This document shows positions 10,068-17,951 of a stretch of DNA of 64,000 bases, piece after piece (position 1 is the stretch's first letter; every line of letters starts with the position of its first letter). The DNA comes from Rosistilla oblonga. GTDB taxonomy: Bacteria; Planctomycetota; Planctomycetia; Pirellulales; Pirellulaceae. The notes beneath the pieces are model-generated. The model did not search any database and had not been told where the DNA came from. It was given only the letters and a program-made list of their open reading frames with translations. The DNA lies in assembly GCF_007751715.1 (NCBI RefSeq), contig NZ_CP036292.1:2604001-2668000 (forward strand), in the 5' to 3' direction. The translations under genes were made by a program, and so were the position numbers.

Positions 10068-10118
10068 ACTAGCACGAAGCGCGAGCGAGTGATTTCACCC
10101 GGAACACTCGCTTGCGCT
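10067..10118. repeat. Left part of a palindromic repeat split by an IS4-type insertion
   Basis: One arm (10067-10091, beginning TACTAGCACGAAGCGC) pairs with a second arm that starts at 10105 (CACTCGCTTGCGCT) and stops at the IS end. The missing end of the second arm, TCGTGCTAGTA, is found on the far side of the IS at 11647-11657. Joining the two flanks rebuilds a near-perfect hairpin, so the repeat predates the insertion. Confidence 0.8.
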
Positions 10119-11638
10119 TTTTGATGTTGCGCCGATGGATGCTTTAGTCAGGCGAGGCACCGGTATTCCTGGGATAAAAGCTCAGTGTAGCGTTTCCTCA
10201 GTGTGCGGAGGCCGTGGTTGGTTTTTAGCCGTCGCAGATGCCACTGGTGCTCGCGATAGCGAATGCCTAACAACAACGCCTCGCGGACGGTGTAGCTGCG
10301 AGCGTGCTTCCAGCATTTGCGCTGCCGATCGTCGATTCGGCGATCAGCCAGCTTGCGGCGACGAGTCCATTCCAGATAGCAGAACGTGATCAAGACGATC
10401 CCCATCCAGCTCTCGACCGCCTCGAAATCTTTGAAGCTGTACTGGTTCATTCCCAGCGTGCTCTTGAGTTCTTTAAAGAACAACTCGATCTGCCAACGTA
10501 GACTGTACAGCTCACACACCTGCCGAGCCGACAAGTGCTTTGCATTGGTCATCAACAACTTCGTCCCTTCACGTTGAATCTTTTTGCCAATCGGCTTACT
10601 CGAGGAAAAGACGAGCATGACCATGCCCACATTGTGGACCTCGCTTCTCTCGCTGTGGACGTGATACGTCCGAGTTGACTTCGTCCCGTCGCGGCGGAGT
10701 GCCGTTCGGTGGCAGGAGGCTCGACGCTGAGCAGCGTAAGGCCCCGAACCGATCGAAAGACGAATGGTTTGGAAACGTGATGCAGGAAGTTGTTCGATTC
10801 GCAAACTCACACGAGGCCGCTTGCCGTGCTTCTTTGCAGAGAAGACGCGATTGGTGTTGACCGGAACGATCCAGAAATAGCCTCGCTCCTGGCAAGCCGC
10901 ACGCACGCATTTGGCGTCAAATGCGGTGTCTCCGAGCACAAGTCAGTTCGATGCCGGCGGGTACCTGCGCGTCGCAAATCAACTGCGCCGCAAGCTGCGC
11001 CTGCGTCCGATGTTTGATCTTGTGGGCCTTCGCATAAGGCTTGGTGTAGTACGGCAGCCACATCGGTACTCGTAGTCCATCGGGGGGCAGCAGCAATGCG
11101 AACACGAAACAGTGGCAACTCTTTCGTTGATACTTGTACTTGGTGTAGCGGCGATTCTTGGCTGGTCGTCGCTTGGAGTTACCGGTGCTGAAGGTGTTTT
11201 CGATGGTCTGGCCGGCAGTGGCGACGAGCGTTGAATCGAGCAGCAGGAGATAGCGGCCGTTCCAATCCTGATCACGAAGCATCTTTAGGGTTATCGCCGC
11301 GAGCAAATCGGCGATCGCCTGCCGGTACCGTTTAAGGAAGCGTCCGGGTTGTGCCCGATGCCGCGGTTTTCCCTCGATGGCGGAGGCAGCAGACATGCAC
11401 GAGTTTCGACCGTGCCGCGTAAGAATAGCGATTAAGAATCGCAGCAGCATACTTCGAAAGTGAGCAGAAACCTGCGTGTTCGGCAGAAACGACTTGATCG
11501 CGGGGAGGGAATCTTCCATGATTGCCATCGGTGAGCTCCTGGGCTTTGTTTGTGTGGTAACTCACAAACTCAGGATGTCTCACCTCTTTCTGCAATACCA
11601 ATTTTCGCTAGCAACCCCATCAACGCGCAACATCAAAA
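10119..11638 (-). mobile_element. IS4-type insertion sequence, ~1520 bp, degenerate
   Basis: The element is bounded by 14-base terminal inverted repeats TTTTGATGTTGCGC (10119-10132) and its complement (11625-11638). CTTGCGC is duplicated immediately outside both ends (10111-10117 and 11639-11645), with the eighth base differing (T versus G), consistent with a target-site duplication of about 8 bases. It carries one transposase gene on the minus strand, which is frameshifted. The insertion lies in one arm of a palindromic repeat. No second copy lies in the window. Confidence 0.82.
10148..11528 (-). pseudogene. IS4-family DDE transposase, frameshifted
   Basis: Two overlapping frames together make one ~460-residue transposase. 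The N-terminal frame (10917-11528) carries the first catalytic aspartate in LLLLDSTLVATAG. The C-terminal frame (10148-10939) carries the second in LGDTAFDAK and the IS4 signature YSLRWQIELFFKELK, which fits Y-x2-R-x3-E-x6-K. The frame changes near 10939-10945: one extra base turns the expected IEL..VLGDTAF into IELTCARRHRI followed by a stop. No slippery heptamer is visible there, so disabling mutation or a sequencing error is more likely than programmed frameshifting. Without an intact copy elsewhere the IS is probably immobile. Confidence 0.88.
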
Positions 11639-11657
11639 CTTGCGCGTCGTGCTAGTA
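11639..11657. repeat. Right remnant of the IS-split palindrome
   Basis: CTTGCGC is the duplicated target; the following TCGTGCTAGTA completes the arm that was interrupted at 10118. Confidence 0.75.
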
Positions 11658-11675
11658 TTGCCATCCCCCAACTTC

Positions 11676-11747
11676 GTTTAACCGCGTGCCCATCGGGCCG
11701 CGCGTTGGGGCTCCAGGTAGCGCGGGGCGTTGCCACCGCGGTTAAAC
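11676..11747. repeat. Single copy of the GTTTAACCGCG palindromic repeat
   Basis: It has the same arms and CGCGCG core as the 100-bp array at 8.2 kb, but is shortened to 72 bases in the centre. It lies between the IS and the 3' end of cdd, where it could also act as a hairpin downstream of the cdd transcript. Confidence 0.85.
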
Positions 11748-11789
11748 GACTGCTCTCGATCGAGCTTGTGTGACCGCCAACAATGGCAC

Positions 11790-12221
11790 TTACCCCTCGC
11801 GAAAATTGCTGAACTGATTCGGCAACAGCTCGCTCAATGAAATCCGCTGGGTGATTTGGCGGGTCGACGCTTCGACCAGCACGATTTCCAACGCCGCACC
11901 AAATTCGATCAGGAACTGTCGGCAGGCGCCACACGGCGAGACGCTGCCGGTTGTTACCAGCACCAAGGTTTTGAATGCGCGTTCGCCCGCGGCGACCGCA
12001 GCGCTAGCGGCCGTTCGCTCGGCGCAAAGGGTCAGTCCAAACGAAACGTTTTCGACGTTGCAACCTCGGTAGATCGCTCCCGATTCGGCCAGCAGAGCCG
12101 CACCGACTTGGAAGTTGCTGTACGGTGCATACGCTTGTTGGCGGACGTCGCAAGCGACGTCGATCAACGGAGTCAGCGGATCGGGATCTTCGGCGGCAGG
12201 CTTAGCGTCGTTAGGATTCAT
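11790..12221 (-). CDS. cdd: Cytidine deaminase
   Basis: A 143-residue cytosolic enzyme that deaminates cytidine and deoxycytidine to uridine and deoxyuridine in pyrimidine salvage. The zinc site is complete: CAERTA (C66, E68 as proton shuttle) and PCGACRQ (C97, C100). The substrate motif CNVEN is at residues 54-58, and YAPYSNFQVGAA matches the family N-terminus. The start ATG overlaps the stop of the upstream thymidine phosphorylase by four bases (ATGA at 12218-12221), so the two are translationally coupled and act in sequence on nucleosides. Length is typical of the homotetrameric class. Confidence 0.97.
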   Translation of the reverse strand: MNPNDAKPAAEDPDPLTPLIDVACDVRQQAYAPYSNFQVGAALLAESGAIYRGCNVENVSFGLTLCAERTAASAAVAAGERAFKTLVLVTTGSVSPCGACRQFLIEFGAALEIVLVEASTRQITQRISLSELLPNQFSNFREG

Positions 12222-13513
12222 GGTTTCTTCGATTCGATGCGTTGAATGATCAATGGCCGCGGCGCGACAACTTCATCGGCGATGATAAATGCCTGCTGCA
12301 GTTCCTTCGTCCAGCGTTCGGCTTGGTCATCGCTGCAGAAGACGAAGCCGAGTGGTTGCCCCGATTCGATCCGTTCGCCGATCGCGACGTCGACTTGCAC
12401 ACCAACCGCCGGATCGATCGAGTCGCCGGTGCTGCGACGTCCGCCTCCCAGTTCGACCACGCATTGGCCGATCGTCGAGCACTCGATCGCGCTGACAAAT
12501 CCCGCCCGCTGCGTTACGATCGGGTGCTTTGCTGCGACGGGCAGATGGCCGGAGATCCGGCCACCTTGTGCGGCGATCATCTTTTCAAATCGCTCCATCG
12601 CCGAACCATCATCCCAAACGCGTTGCAGACGCAACAGGGCCTGGTCGCGCGATTCGCAGGCCTTCGCGGCGAGCAAGGCTTCAGCCGATAACTGAAGCGT
12701 CAGTTCGCGAACTTCCCGCGGCCCCTCGCCTCGCAACAGGTCGAGGACTTCGTTCACCTCCAACGCGTTGCCGACAGCGCGGCCCAGCGGTTGATCCATA
12801 TCGGTCATCAACGCCGTCACCGGCAGCTGCATTTCGCGGCCGGTCTCGACCAGCGAGTTCGCCAGTCGCATGGCATCGGCTTGCGATTTCATAAACGCCC
12901 CCGAACCAACTTTGACATCCATCACCAACGCGTCCAACGACGCTGCCAGCTTCTTGCTCAAGATGCTAGCCGTGATCAACGCCGCCGATTCGACAGTCCC
13001 CGTGACATCGCGCAGACTGTACAGTCGGCGATCGGCCGGCGCCAACCGCTCGCTGGCGCTAACGATATGGCAGCCGACCTCCTTCAGAAGAAGGGCGGAT
13101 TGATCGAGATCGAAGTTGCAGCAGAACCCGGGGATCGATTCGAGTTTATCCAACGTGCCGCCGGTCAGGCCCAACCCGCGGCCGCTGATCATCGGAACCT
13201 GCACGTCGCAGCAGGCCAACAACGGAGCGAGGATCAAGGAAACCTTGTCTCCCAAACCGCCGGTGCTGTGCTTGTCGACTCGCGGAACGCTTGAAGAGTC
13301 GCGTGGCAAGGTTTCGCCACTGGCCAACATCGCCGCCGTCAACGCCGAGATCTCCTGCGGCGTCATGCCTCGCAAACAGATCGCCATCGCCATCGCCGAC
13401 ATCTGCGGATCGGAGACCTCACCGCGCATGAAGGCCTCAATGAACCAAGTGATCTCGGCGTCGTTCAACGGATGTCCATCGCGTTTCTTCGCGATCAATA
13501 CTGCGGGGATCAA
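12218..13513 (-). CDS. deoA: Thymidine / pyrimidine-nucleoside phosphorylase
   Basis: A 431-residue enzyme that splits thymidine or uridine with phosphate into base and pentose-1-phosphate. The family signature KHSTGGLGDKVSLILAPLLA is intact and the N-terminus IAKKRDGHPL aligns with the family. I place the start at TTG 13513 because GGAGG lies seven bases upstream and the resulting MIPAVLIAKKRDG is the expected N-terminus; the longer open frame to 13564 adds 17 residues not found in the family. A possible extended -10 lies at 13567-13575. It is coupled to cdd by a four-base overlap. Whether the substrate is thymidine only (DeoA) or all pyrimidine nucleosides (Pdp) is not settled. Confidence 0.93.
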   Translation of the reverse strand: MIPAVLIAKKRDGHPLNDAEITWFIEAFMRGEVSDPQMSAMAMAICLRGMTPQEISALTAAMLASGETLPRDSSSVPRVDKHSTGGLGDKVSLILAPLLACCDVQVPMISGRGLGLTGGTLDKLESIPGFCCNFDLDQSALLLKEVGCHIVSASERLAPADRRLYSLRDVTGTVESAALITASILSKKLAASLDALVMDVKVGSGAFMKSQADAMRLANSLVETGREMQLPVTALMTDMDQPLGRAVGNALEVNEVLDLLRGEGPREVRELTLQLSAEALLAAKACESRDQALLRLQRVWDDGSAMERFEKMIAAQGGRISGHLPVAAKHPIVTQRAGFVSAIECSTIGQCVVELGGGRRSTGDSIDPAVGVQVDVAIGERIESGQPLGFVFCSDDQAERWTKELQQAFIIADEVVAPRPLIIQRIESKKP

Positions 13514-13566
13514 TCCATTGCCTCCATTCGTAAAATCGACTCGATTCAGCAGCCTGTCCAGCACCC

Positions 13567-13575
13567 GTTATACCA
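13567..13575 (-). promoter_or_regulatory. Possible extended -10 promoter of deoA-cdd
   Basis: Read on the minus strand this is TGGTATAAC, an extended -10 (TGn plus a 5/6 TATAAT), 54 bases upstream of the TTG start. No good -35 box accompanies it. The pattern is seen; function is inferred. Confidence 0.35.
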
Positions 13576-13638
13576 CGCTTCGCGTTCGTTTCGCACGCTG
13601 AGAAACGAACGCCAAGCGTGTTGGCGGCCCCCAAAAGA

Positions 13639-13668
13639 TTGTCCTCCACATTGCGAGTGGCATAAAAT
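13639..13668 (+). promoter_or_regulatory. Possible sigma-70 promoter of the decarboxylase gene
   Basis: TTGTCC (13639-13644), an 18-base spacer and TAAAAT (13663-13668), 48 bases before the ATG. The match to consensus is moderate. It lies in the 203-base divergent gap with deoA. Confidence 0.35.
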
Positions 13669-13716
13669 GCACTCCAGGGATCGTCTCTTCTCGAAAACCG
13701 AAAGGCTGGTACAACG

Positions 13717-15423
13717 ATGTCAAAAGCGGAGTCCAATCACAACGGAGCGGCGGAGTCACGGCGACCGATGGCCAACCTGTCGATCGGGGAATATTTGATC
13801 CGACGACTCAGCGATTATGGAATCGAACATCTGTTTGGGATCCCCGGCGACTACGTCCTGTCGTTCTACAGCATGCTGGAACAGAGTCGCTTGAAGGTGA
13901 TCGGCTGCACGCGAGAGGACTGCGCCGGATACGCCGCGGATGCGTACGCCCGACTGCACGGCATGGGCGCTGTCTGCGTGACCTATTCGGTCGGCGGACT
14001 GAGCGTCTGTAACAGCATCGCCGGTGCGTATGCCGAAAAGTCGCCGGTCGTCGTGATCTCCGGAGCACCGGGGATGAACGAGCGGAAGAACAATCCGCTG
14101 CTGCACCACAAGGTCCGCGACTTCCGCACCCAATTGGAAGTCTTCCAAAAGGTGACGATCGATGCACTGGAGTTGACCGATCCATTGACCGCCTTTGCCG
14201 ACATCGATCGGGCGCTCGATGCCGCCGACCGCTTCAAGCGACCGGTCTATATCGAACTGCCGCGCGACATGGTCCACGCCGTCCCGCCGATCACGCATTC
14301 GTTCCGCCAGCCGACGTGGGAGCCCGACGTCAAAGCGATCGACGAAGCCGCCGCCGAAACGGCGCAGCGGATCGCCGCTGCGGAGCGTCCCGTGATCGTC
14401 GCCGGTGTCGAACTGCATCGATTCGGATTGCAGAACCAATTGGTCGAATTGGCGGAAAGGATGCAGATCCCGATCGCCACGACGATCCTTGGTAAAAGTG
14501 TGATCAGCGAACACCATCCGTTGTTTGTCGGATTGTACGAAGGGGCGATCGGCCGCAACGAAGTGACCGAGTTTGTCGAACAGAGCGATCTGATTCTGCT
14601 GTTGGGCACCTTTATGACCGACATCAATCTTGGCATCTACACCGCCAATCTCGATCTCGACAAATGTGTCTACGCGACCAGCGAAGCGTTGCAGATCTCG
14701 CATCACCATTTTCATAACGTCGCGCTGGGCGAGTTCCTCGACCGGCTGAACTCCTTGGACCTGAAGCCGACGACGCGAACGATTCCCGATGCGATCACCT
14801 TCCATCGAGACCGCGAACCGTTTGAGATCGAACCGACAGCACCGCTGCGGATCAGCCGCTTGATGTCGCGACTGAACACCTGTTTGGATCTCGATACCGT
14901 TGTGATCGCCGACGTCGGAGACGCACTTTTTGCGGCGACTGAATTGGTGACTCACGATCGCGGCGAATTCCTCAGTCCCGCCTATTACACTTCGATGGGC
15001 TTTAGCGTTCCGGCAGCGGTTGGTGCCGCGGCGGCGAGGCCCGACCATCGCGTGGTCGTATTGGTTGGCGACGGCGCGTTTCAGATGACCGGCTGCGAAT
15101 TGTCGACCTTGGTCCGCAATGGGTGCAGCCCGATCGTGATCGTCTTGGACAACCACGGTTATGGAACCGAACGCTATCTGCAAGCGGGCGACTGGGAATA
15201 CAACGAGATCCAGCCGTGGGCCTATCACAAGATGCCCGAACTGCTCGGTGGCGGTAAAGGATTTTTGGTCGACACCGAAGCGGAATTCGACGCGGCGCTG
15301 TCGGCCGCTTGGGACGATCGATCCCAGCCGACGATCATCCAAGCCCGGCTGGTGGAAAACGACGCCAGCGAAACGCTGAAACGTTTGGGACAACGAATGG
15401 GCGAAAAGGTTGCCGGTCGATAA
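13717..15423 (+). CDS. ThDP-dependent 2-oxo acid (pyruvate/indolepyruvate-type) decarboxylase
   Basis: A 568-residue thiamine-diphosphate enzyme. Family features are the catalytic glutamate in CTREDCAGYAADAYAR (E67), the active-site HH pair in NPLLHHKVRDF (H130-H131), which marks the pyruvate/indolepyruvate decarboxylase branch over acetolactate synthases, and the ThDP/Mg motif beginning GDGAFQ near residue 451 and ending at LDNHGYG. Such enzymes decarboxylate a 2-oxo acid to an aldehyde without oxidation. The exact substrate (pyruvate, indolepyruvate, phenylpyruvate) cannot be told. The first ~18 residues precede the usual domain start, so translation could begin at the internal Met18. It is a single gene, divergent from deoA and followed by a hairpin. 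Confidence 0.93.
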   Translation: MSKAESNHNGAAESRRPMANLSIGEYLIRRLSDYGIEHLFGIPGDYVLSFYSMLEQSRLKVIGCTREDCAGYAADAYARLHGMGAVCVTYSVGGLSVCNSIAGAYAEKSPVVVISGAPGMNERKNNPLLHHKVRDFRTQLEVFQKVTIDALELTDPLTAFADIDRALDAADRFKRPVYIELPRDMVHAVPPITHSFRQPTWEPDVKAIDEAAAETAQRIAAAERPVIVAGVELHRFGLQNQLVELAERMQIPIATTILGKSVISEHHPLFVGLYEGAIGRNEVTEFVEQSDLILLLGTFMTDINLGIYTANLDLDKCVYATSEALQISHHHFHNVALGEFLDRLNSLDLKPTTRTIPDAITFHRDREPFEIEPTAPLRISRLMSRLNTCLDLDTVVIADVGDALFAATELVTHDRGEFLSPAYYTSMGFSVPAAVGAAAARPDHRVVVLVGDGAFQMTGCELSTLVRNGCSPIVIVLDNHGYGTERYLQAGDWEYNEIQPWAYHKMPELLGGGKGFLVDTEAEFDAALSAAWDDRSQPTIIQARLVENDASETLKRLGQRMGEKVAGR

Positions 15424-15446
15424 GCCGGTTTCAATAGTCGTCTTTT

Positions 15447-15484
15447 GCGAGAGCCCAGCCAGTCACGGTTCGGCTGGATCTCGC
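15447..15484 (+). terminator. Hairpin downstream of the decarboxylase
   Basis: GCGAGA-g-c-CCAGCC pairs with GGCTGG-a-TCTCGC around an 11-base loop, starting 24 bases after the stop. No T-run follows, so intrinsic termination is only possible. Confidence 0.5.
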
Positions 15485-15721
15485 TGGTTACCGATCACAG
15501 ATCGAAGCCCCCTCTCCGATCAGCCATTGCGACACGACGGCGCTGTTCTCGAGCGAGTCGCAGTGACGGCTGGGCAACCAAGCTGACCGATCATACGCCT
15601 GACCGGTGGTTGCTGTTTTATCTGCAACTGCTCCGCAACATCGACGGGGCCGACCGCTTTTCTTTTATTGCATGTGGCTCTCTCCATATCGATCGGGCTT
15701 AGAGCCGCGTTGCGTTTTTGG

Positions 15722-15738
15722 TTGGCACGCGATGTGCC
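15722..15738 (+). promoter_or_regulatory. Candidate sigma-54 (-24/-12) promoter
   Basis: TTGGCAC with GC of TGTGCC exactly ten bases after GG, matching the sigma-54 spacing rule; the -24 half is perfect and the -12 half is one base off TTGC. It lies 103 bases upstream of the secreted glycine-zipper protein. A near-identical element precedes csrA. No enhancer-binding protein gene is in view. Confidence 0.45.
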
Positions 15739-15840
15739 ATTTAGCCAAACATTACGATGGGCTGCGATGTCGAACTCGGGTGGGTCCGACGCGATCCGCG
15801 GCCCCATTCCCCCGACTGATTTGGTACGGAGAAATTTGCG

Positions 15841-16842
15841 ATGAGACGAACTACATTTTGCACCGCCGCATTGGCTGCAAGTTTATTTGGATTCCAAGCC
15901 GCGAAGGCTCAGGATGTTGGCGACGCCGTCGACGGGGCGTTGAATGCGACCGGCGAGGCGGCTGCCGAGCTGGGGCAGGAGATCGGTGACGCTGCGGAAG
16001 CGGCAGTGCCGAATCAGCCAGCAGCCGAAGCGCAGGCCGATCTGGACGTTGATGCCGATGTCGAAGCAAAGGCGAACGTCGACGCGGATACTGACACGAA
16101 GGCTCAGGTCCAAGGCGATGGGCCGACGGCTGCCGATGTTCAGACCGGAACGAACACTCCGCTAGGTGTAGGCGTCGATGAGAATGGCAACCGACCCGCT
16201 GGAGTCGATGCCGATGCGGGAATCAATCCTCAAGCCGATCTGCAGTCGCAGCAGACTCGCGATTCGCAGGCACTACTGCAAGGCGACGCGGCACTTTCGG
16301 GAGACGCCGAATCGCAAGCCGATGCCAACGCAAACGCTCAAGCGAATAACGATGCCAACGACAAGTGGCGTTTCCGTCAACACAACGATCGCTGGTGGTA
16401 TTGGTTGGGTGATCGCGGCAACGGTCGCTGGGCCTACTGGGATGATGGTCGCTGGTTCGACTACACCAACAACCGCTACCTGAACCCACGCCGCCAAGCG
16501 GGACACGACGACGGACATCAACCACGACATCGTATGGGCTACCGCGGCGATGCCAATAACCAAGGCGAGTTCGATGGTCCCTACTACTTCGACCGCGACG
16601 GCCGCCGATACCGCCGCGATGGCGATCGCTACATGAACGATTCGCAGTGGAACGACCGCGTCTGGGATGATGGCTACGGCCAACGCCACCAAGGCTATTG
16701 GAACGATCGCAACAACGGACGTTCCAGCACAGGAGCTCGCACTGGAGCATCGATCGGTGCAGAAGCAGGCGAGGCGATCGGCGGCCGTGCCGGCAGTCGA
16801 ATCGGAGCTGAAGTTGGCGGAGCGATCGGTCGCGATCGTTAA
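15841..16842 (+). CDS. Secreted protein of unknown function with Asp-rich middle and glycine-zipper tail
   Basis: I do not recognise a named family. The 333-residue product has a signal peptide ending near QAAKAQD, then a low-complexity acidic stretch (residues ~40-170) of Asp, Ala and Gln with patterns like ADVEAKANVDAD. A Trp/Tyr/Asn/Arg-rich region follows (about 175-270: WRFRQHNDRWWYWLGDRG, NGRWAYWDDGRWFDY). The C-terminus TGARTGASIGAEAGEAIGG is a glycine zipper with small residues every fourth position, as in outer-membrane-associated glycine-zipper proteins. It is probably periplasmic or cell-surface bound. It is preceded by a sigma-54-like element and followed by a strong hairpin, so it is likely monocistronic. 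Confidence 0.85.
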   Translation: MRRTTFCTAALAASLFGFQAAKAQDVGDAVDGALNATGEAAAELGQEIGDAAEAAVPNQPAAEAQADLDVDADVEAKANVDADTDTKAQVQGDGPTAADVQTGTNTPLGVGVDENGNRPAGVDADAGINPQADLQSQQTRDSQALLQGDAALSGDAESQADANANAQANNDANDKWRFRQHNDRWWYWLGDRGNGRWAYWDDGRWFDYTNNRYLNPRRQAGHDDGHQPRHRMGYRGDANNQGEFDGPYYFDRDGRRYRRDGDRYMNDSQWNDRVWDDGYGQRHQGYWNDRNNGRSSTGARTGASIGAEAGEAIGGRAGSRIGAEVGGAIGRDR

Positions 16843-16876
16843 TCCGGACCGACGCAATCAACAATTGCAACCACAT

Positions 16877-16910
16877 GACGCCCGCTGCACCATTCGCGTG
16901 CACGGGCGTC
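16877..16910. terminator. Hairpin between convergent genes
   Basis: GACGCCCG pairs with CGGGCGTC, with an inner TGCA/TGCA pairing, between the glycine-zipper gene and the minus-strand GYF/PH gene. It could serve both transcripts; no long T-run is present. Confidence 0.55.
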
Positions 16911-17013
16911 GTCGGGCGATTCGCTGTAGTTCTCAGTTGTTGTCGACGTATCCAAATTCCACGAGACTGCGTGGGCGAAACTTCACCGCCATTACAACGG
17001 TCGAAACTGAAGA

Positions 17014-17724
17014 CTAATGTGAAGCGTAGTCCACCTCTCGAACACGTTTACGATCACGCAATTCTTCAACGACCGTTCTCAATCTTTCACGAACCATCTT
17101 AGCCCGGGTTGCAGGGATACTTTCGATGGATGTATATGGCGTCGAACTATCAGACGACGTAATCGAAATCGTCGCAAGGCCCGTAAGTCTCTGGAAAAAC
17201 GTCTGAGAAAAGCCAATGTCTTTCACTCGATACAACTCCAGTTCGTTCATGTGCCGAGACAATACGCCCCACGAAACCCTGAACCTCTGATTCGTCAGTT
17301 CGTACCGAATAGAGTTTACGACCAAGTATCTCCAAATCGCGACGAAAATTGGGACAATGAGCCAGCAGAACAGGGCGCACATGATGTACGATTTTATATT
17401 CGTGATCTGGGACGGGCGGCCCTTCCACAACTCCTCTTCGCCACGCGAAATATTCTGTGTCGCATTCGACGTGATCGCTTCAGGCACAAAAGGAGGTGCT
17501 GGCTCAGGGATCTGCGGTGGCAGTTCAGGCATGACGTTGGTGGCAGCCTGATTCTTCAATTTAAGACTCGTCAACCGAGTGACCGGATGCCACGGCCCTG
17601 ATTTGTCGTTTGCAACTTGAGCTGTGGATTCGATGCGACCTTCAGACGCAAGTAACTTCAATTTATCTGATCTATAGGGACCAAAACTTTTTCCACCCTG
17701 ACGAATAAACCATTCTTTGGCCAT
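17014..17724 (-). CDS. GYF-like and bacterial PH domain membrane protein
   Basis: A 236-residue protein. The N-terminus (MAKEWFIRQGGKSFGPYRSD, residues 1-60) matches the GYF_2 domain, a small fold common in planctomycetes. A Pro-rich linker (EPAPPFVPEA) follows. A C-terminal region begins with a membrane hairpin (IMCALFCWLIVPIFVAIWRYL) and continues as a YdbS-like bPH_2 domain (NSIRYELTNQRFRVSWGVLSR). The PH part is typically cytosolic and membrane-anchored. Its partners are unknown. It stands alone between a terminator-like hairpin and the antiporter operon. Lower GC and different codon use relative to its neighbours hint at a different history. Confidence 0.85.
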   Translation of the reverse strand: MAKEWFIRQGGKSFGPYRSDKLKLLASEGRIESTAQVANDKSGPWHPVTRLTSLKLKNQAATNVMPELPPQIPEPAPPFVPEAITSNATQNISRGEEELWKGRPSQITNIKSYIMCALFCWLIVPIFVAIWRYLVVNSIRYELTNQRFRVSWGVLSRHMNELELYRVKDIGFSQTFFQRLTGLATISITSSDSSTPYTSIESIPATRAKMVRERLRTVVEELRDRKRVREVDYASH

Positions 17725-17951
17725 TCAACGTCACCCAATTTGCGTAGTGTGCTTTCGAAACTGCTATCCTACTCGGTTTTACGATAGCTTCAAGATTGGG
17801 CAAAGCGGCGGATGCTCAGTACCGCTACGATTCAGCGGTCATAGACGTGATATGTTTCGCCGGTCACTGCTCTCAATTAAAGAAACGCGTGAGCCTCCGC
17901 TTGGCCGCAATAAGACGCGGACCTCATTGGATACCGCATGCTTCTCATCAC

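Larger units (their letters stand above)
15424..15840. other. 417-base intergenic gap with hairpin and sigma-54-like promoter
   Basis: No convincing ORF. The left end holds a GC-rich hairpin after the decarboxylase stop. The right end holds a GG-N10-GC promoter-like element 103 bases before the next ATG. Confidence 0.6.

Noticed and set aside
10917-10945. Programmed ribosomal frameshift in the transposase
   Set aside because: No slippery heptamer or downstream hairpin was seen, and IS4-type transposases normally use a single frame; mutation is more likely.
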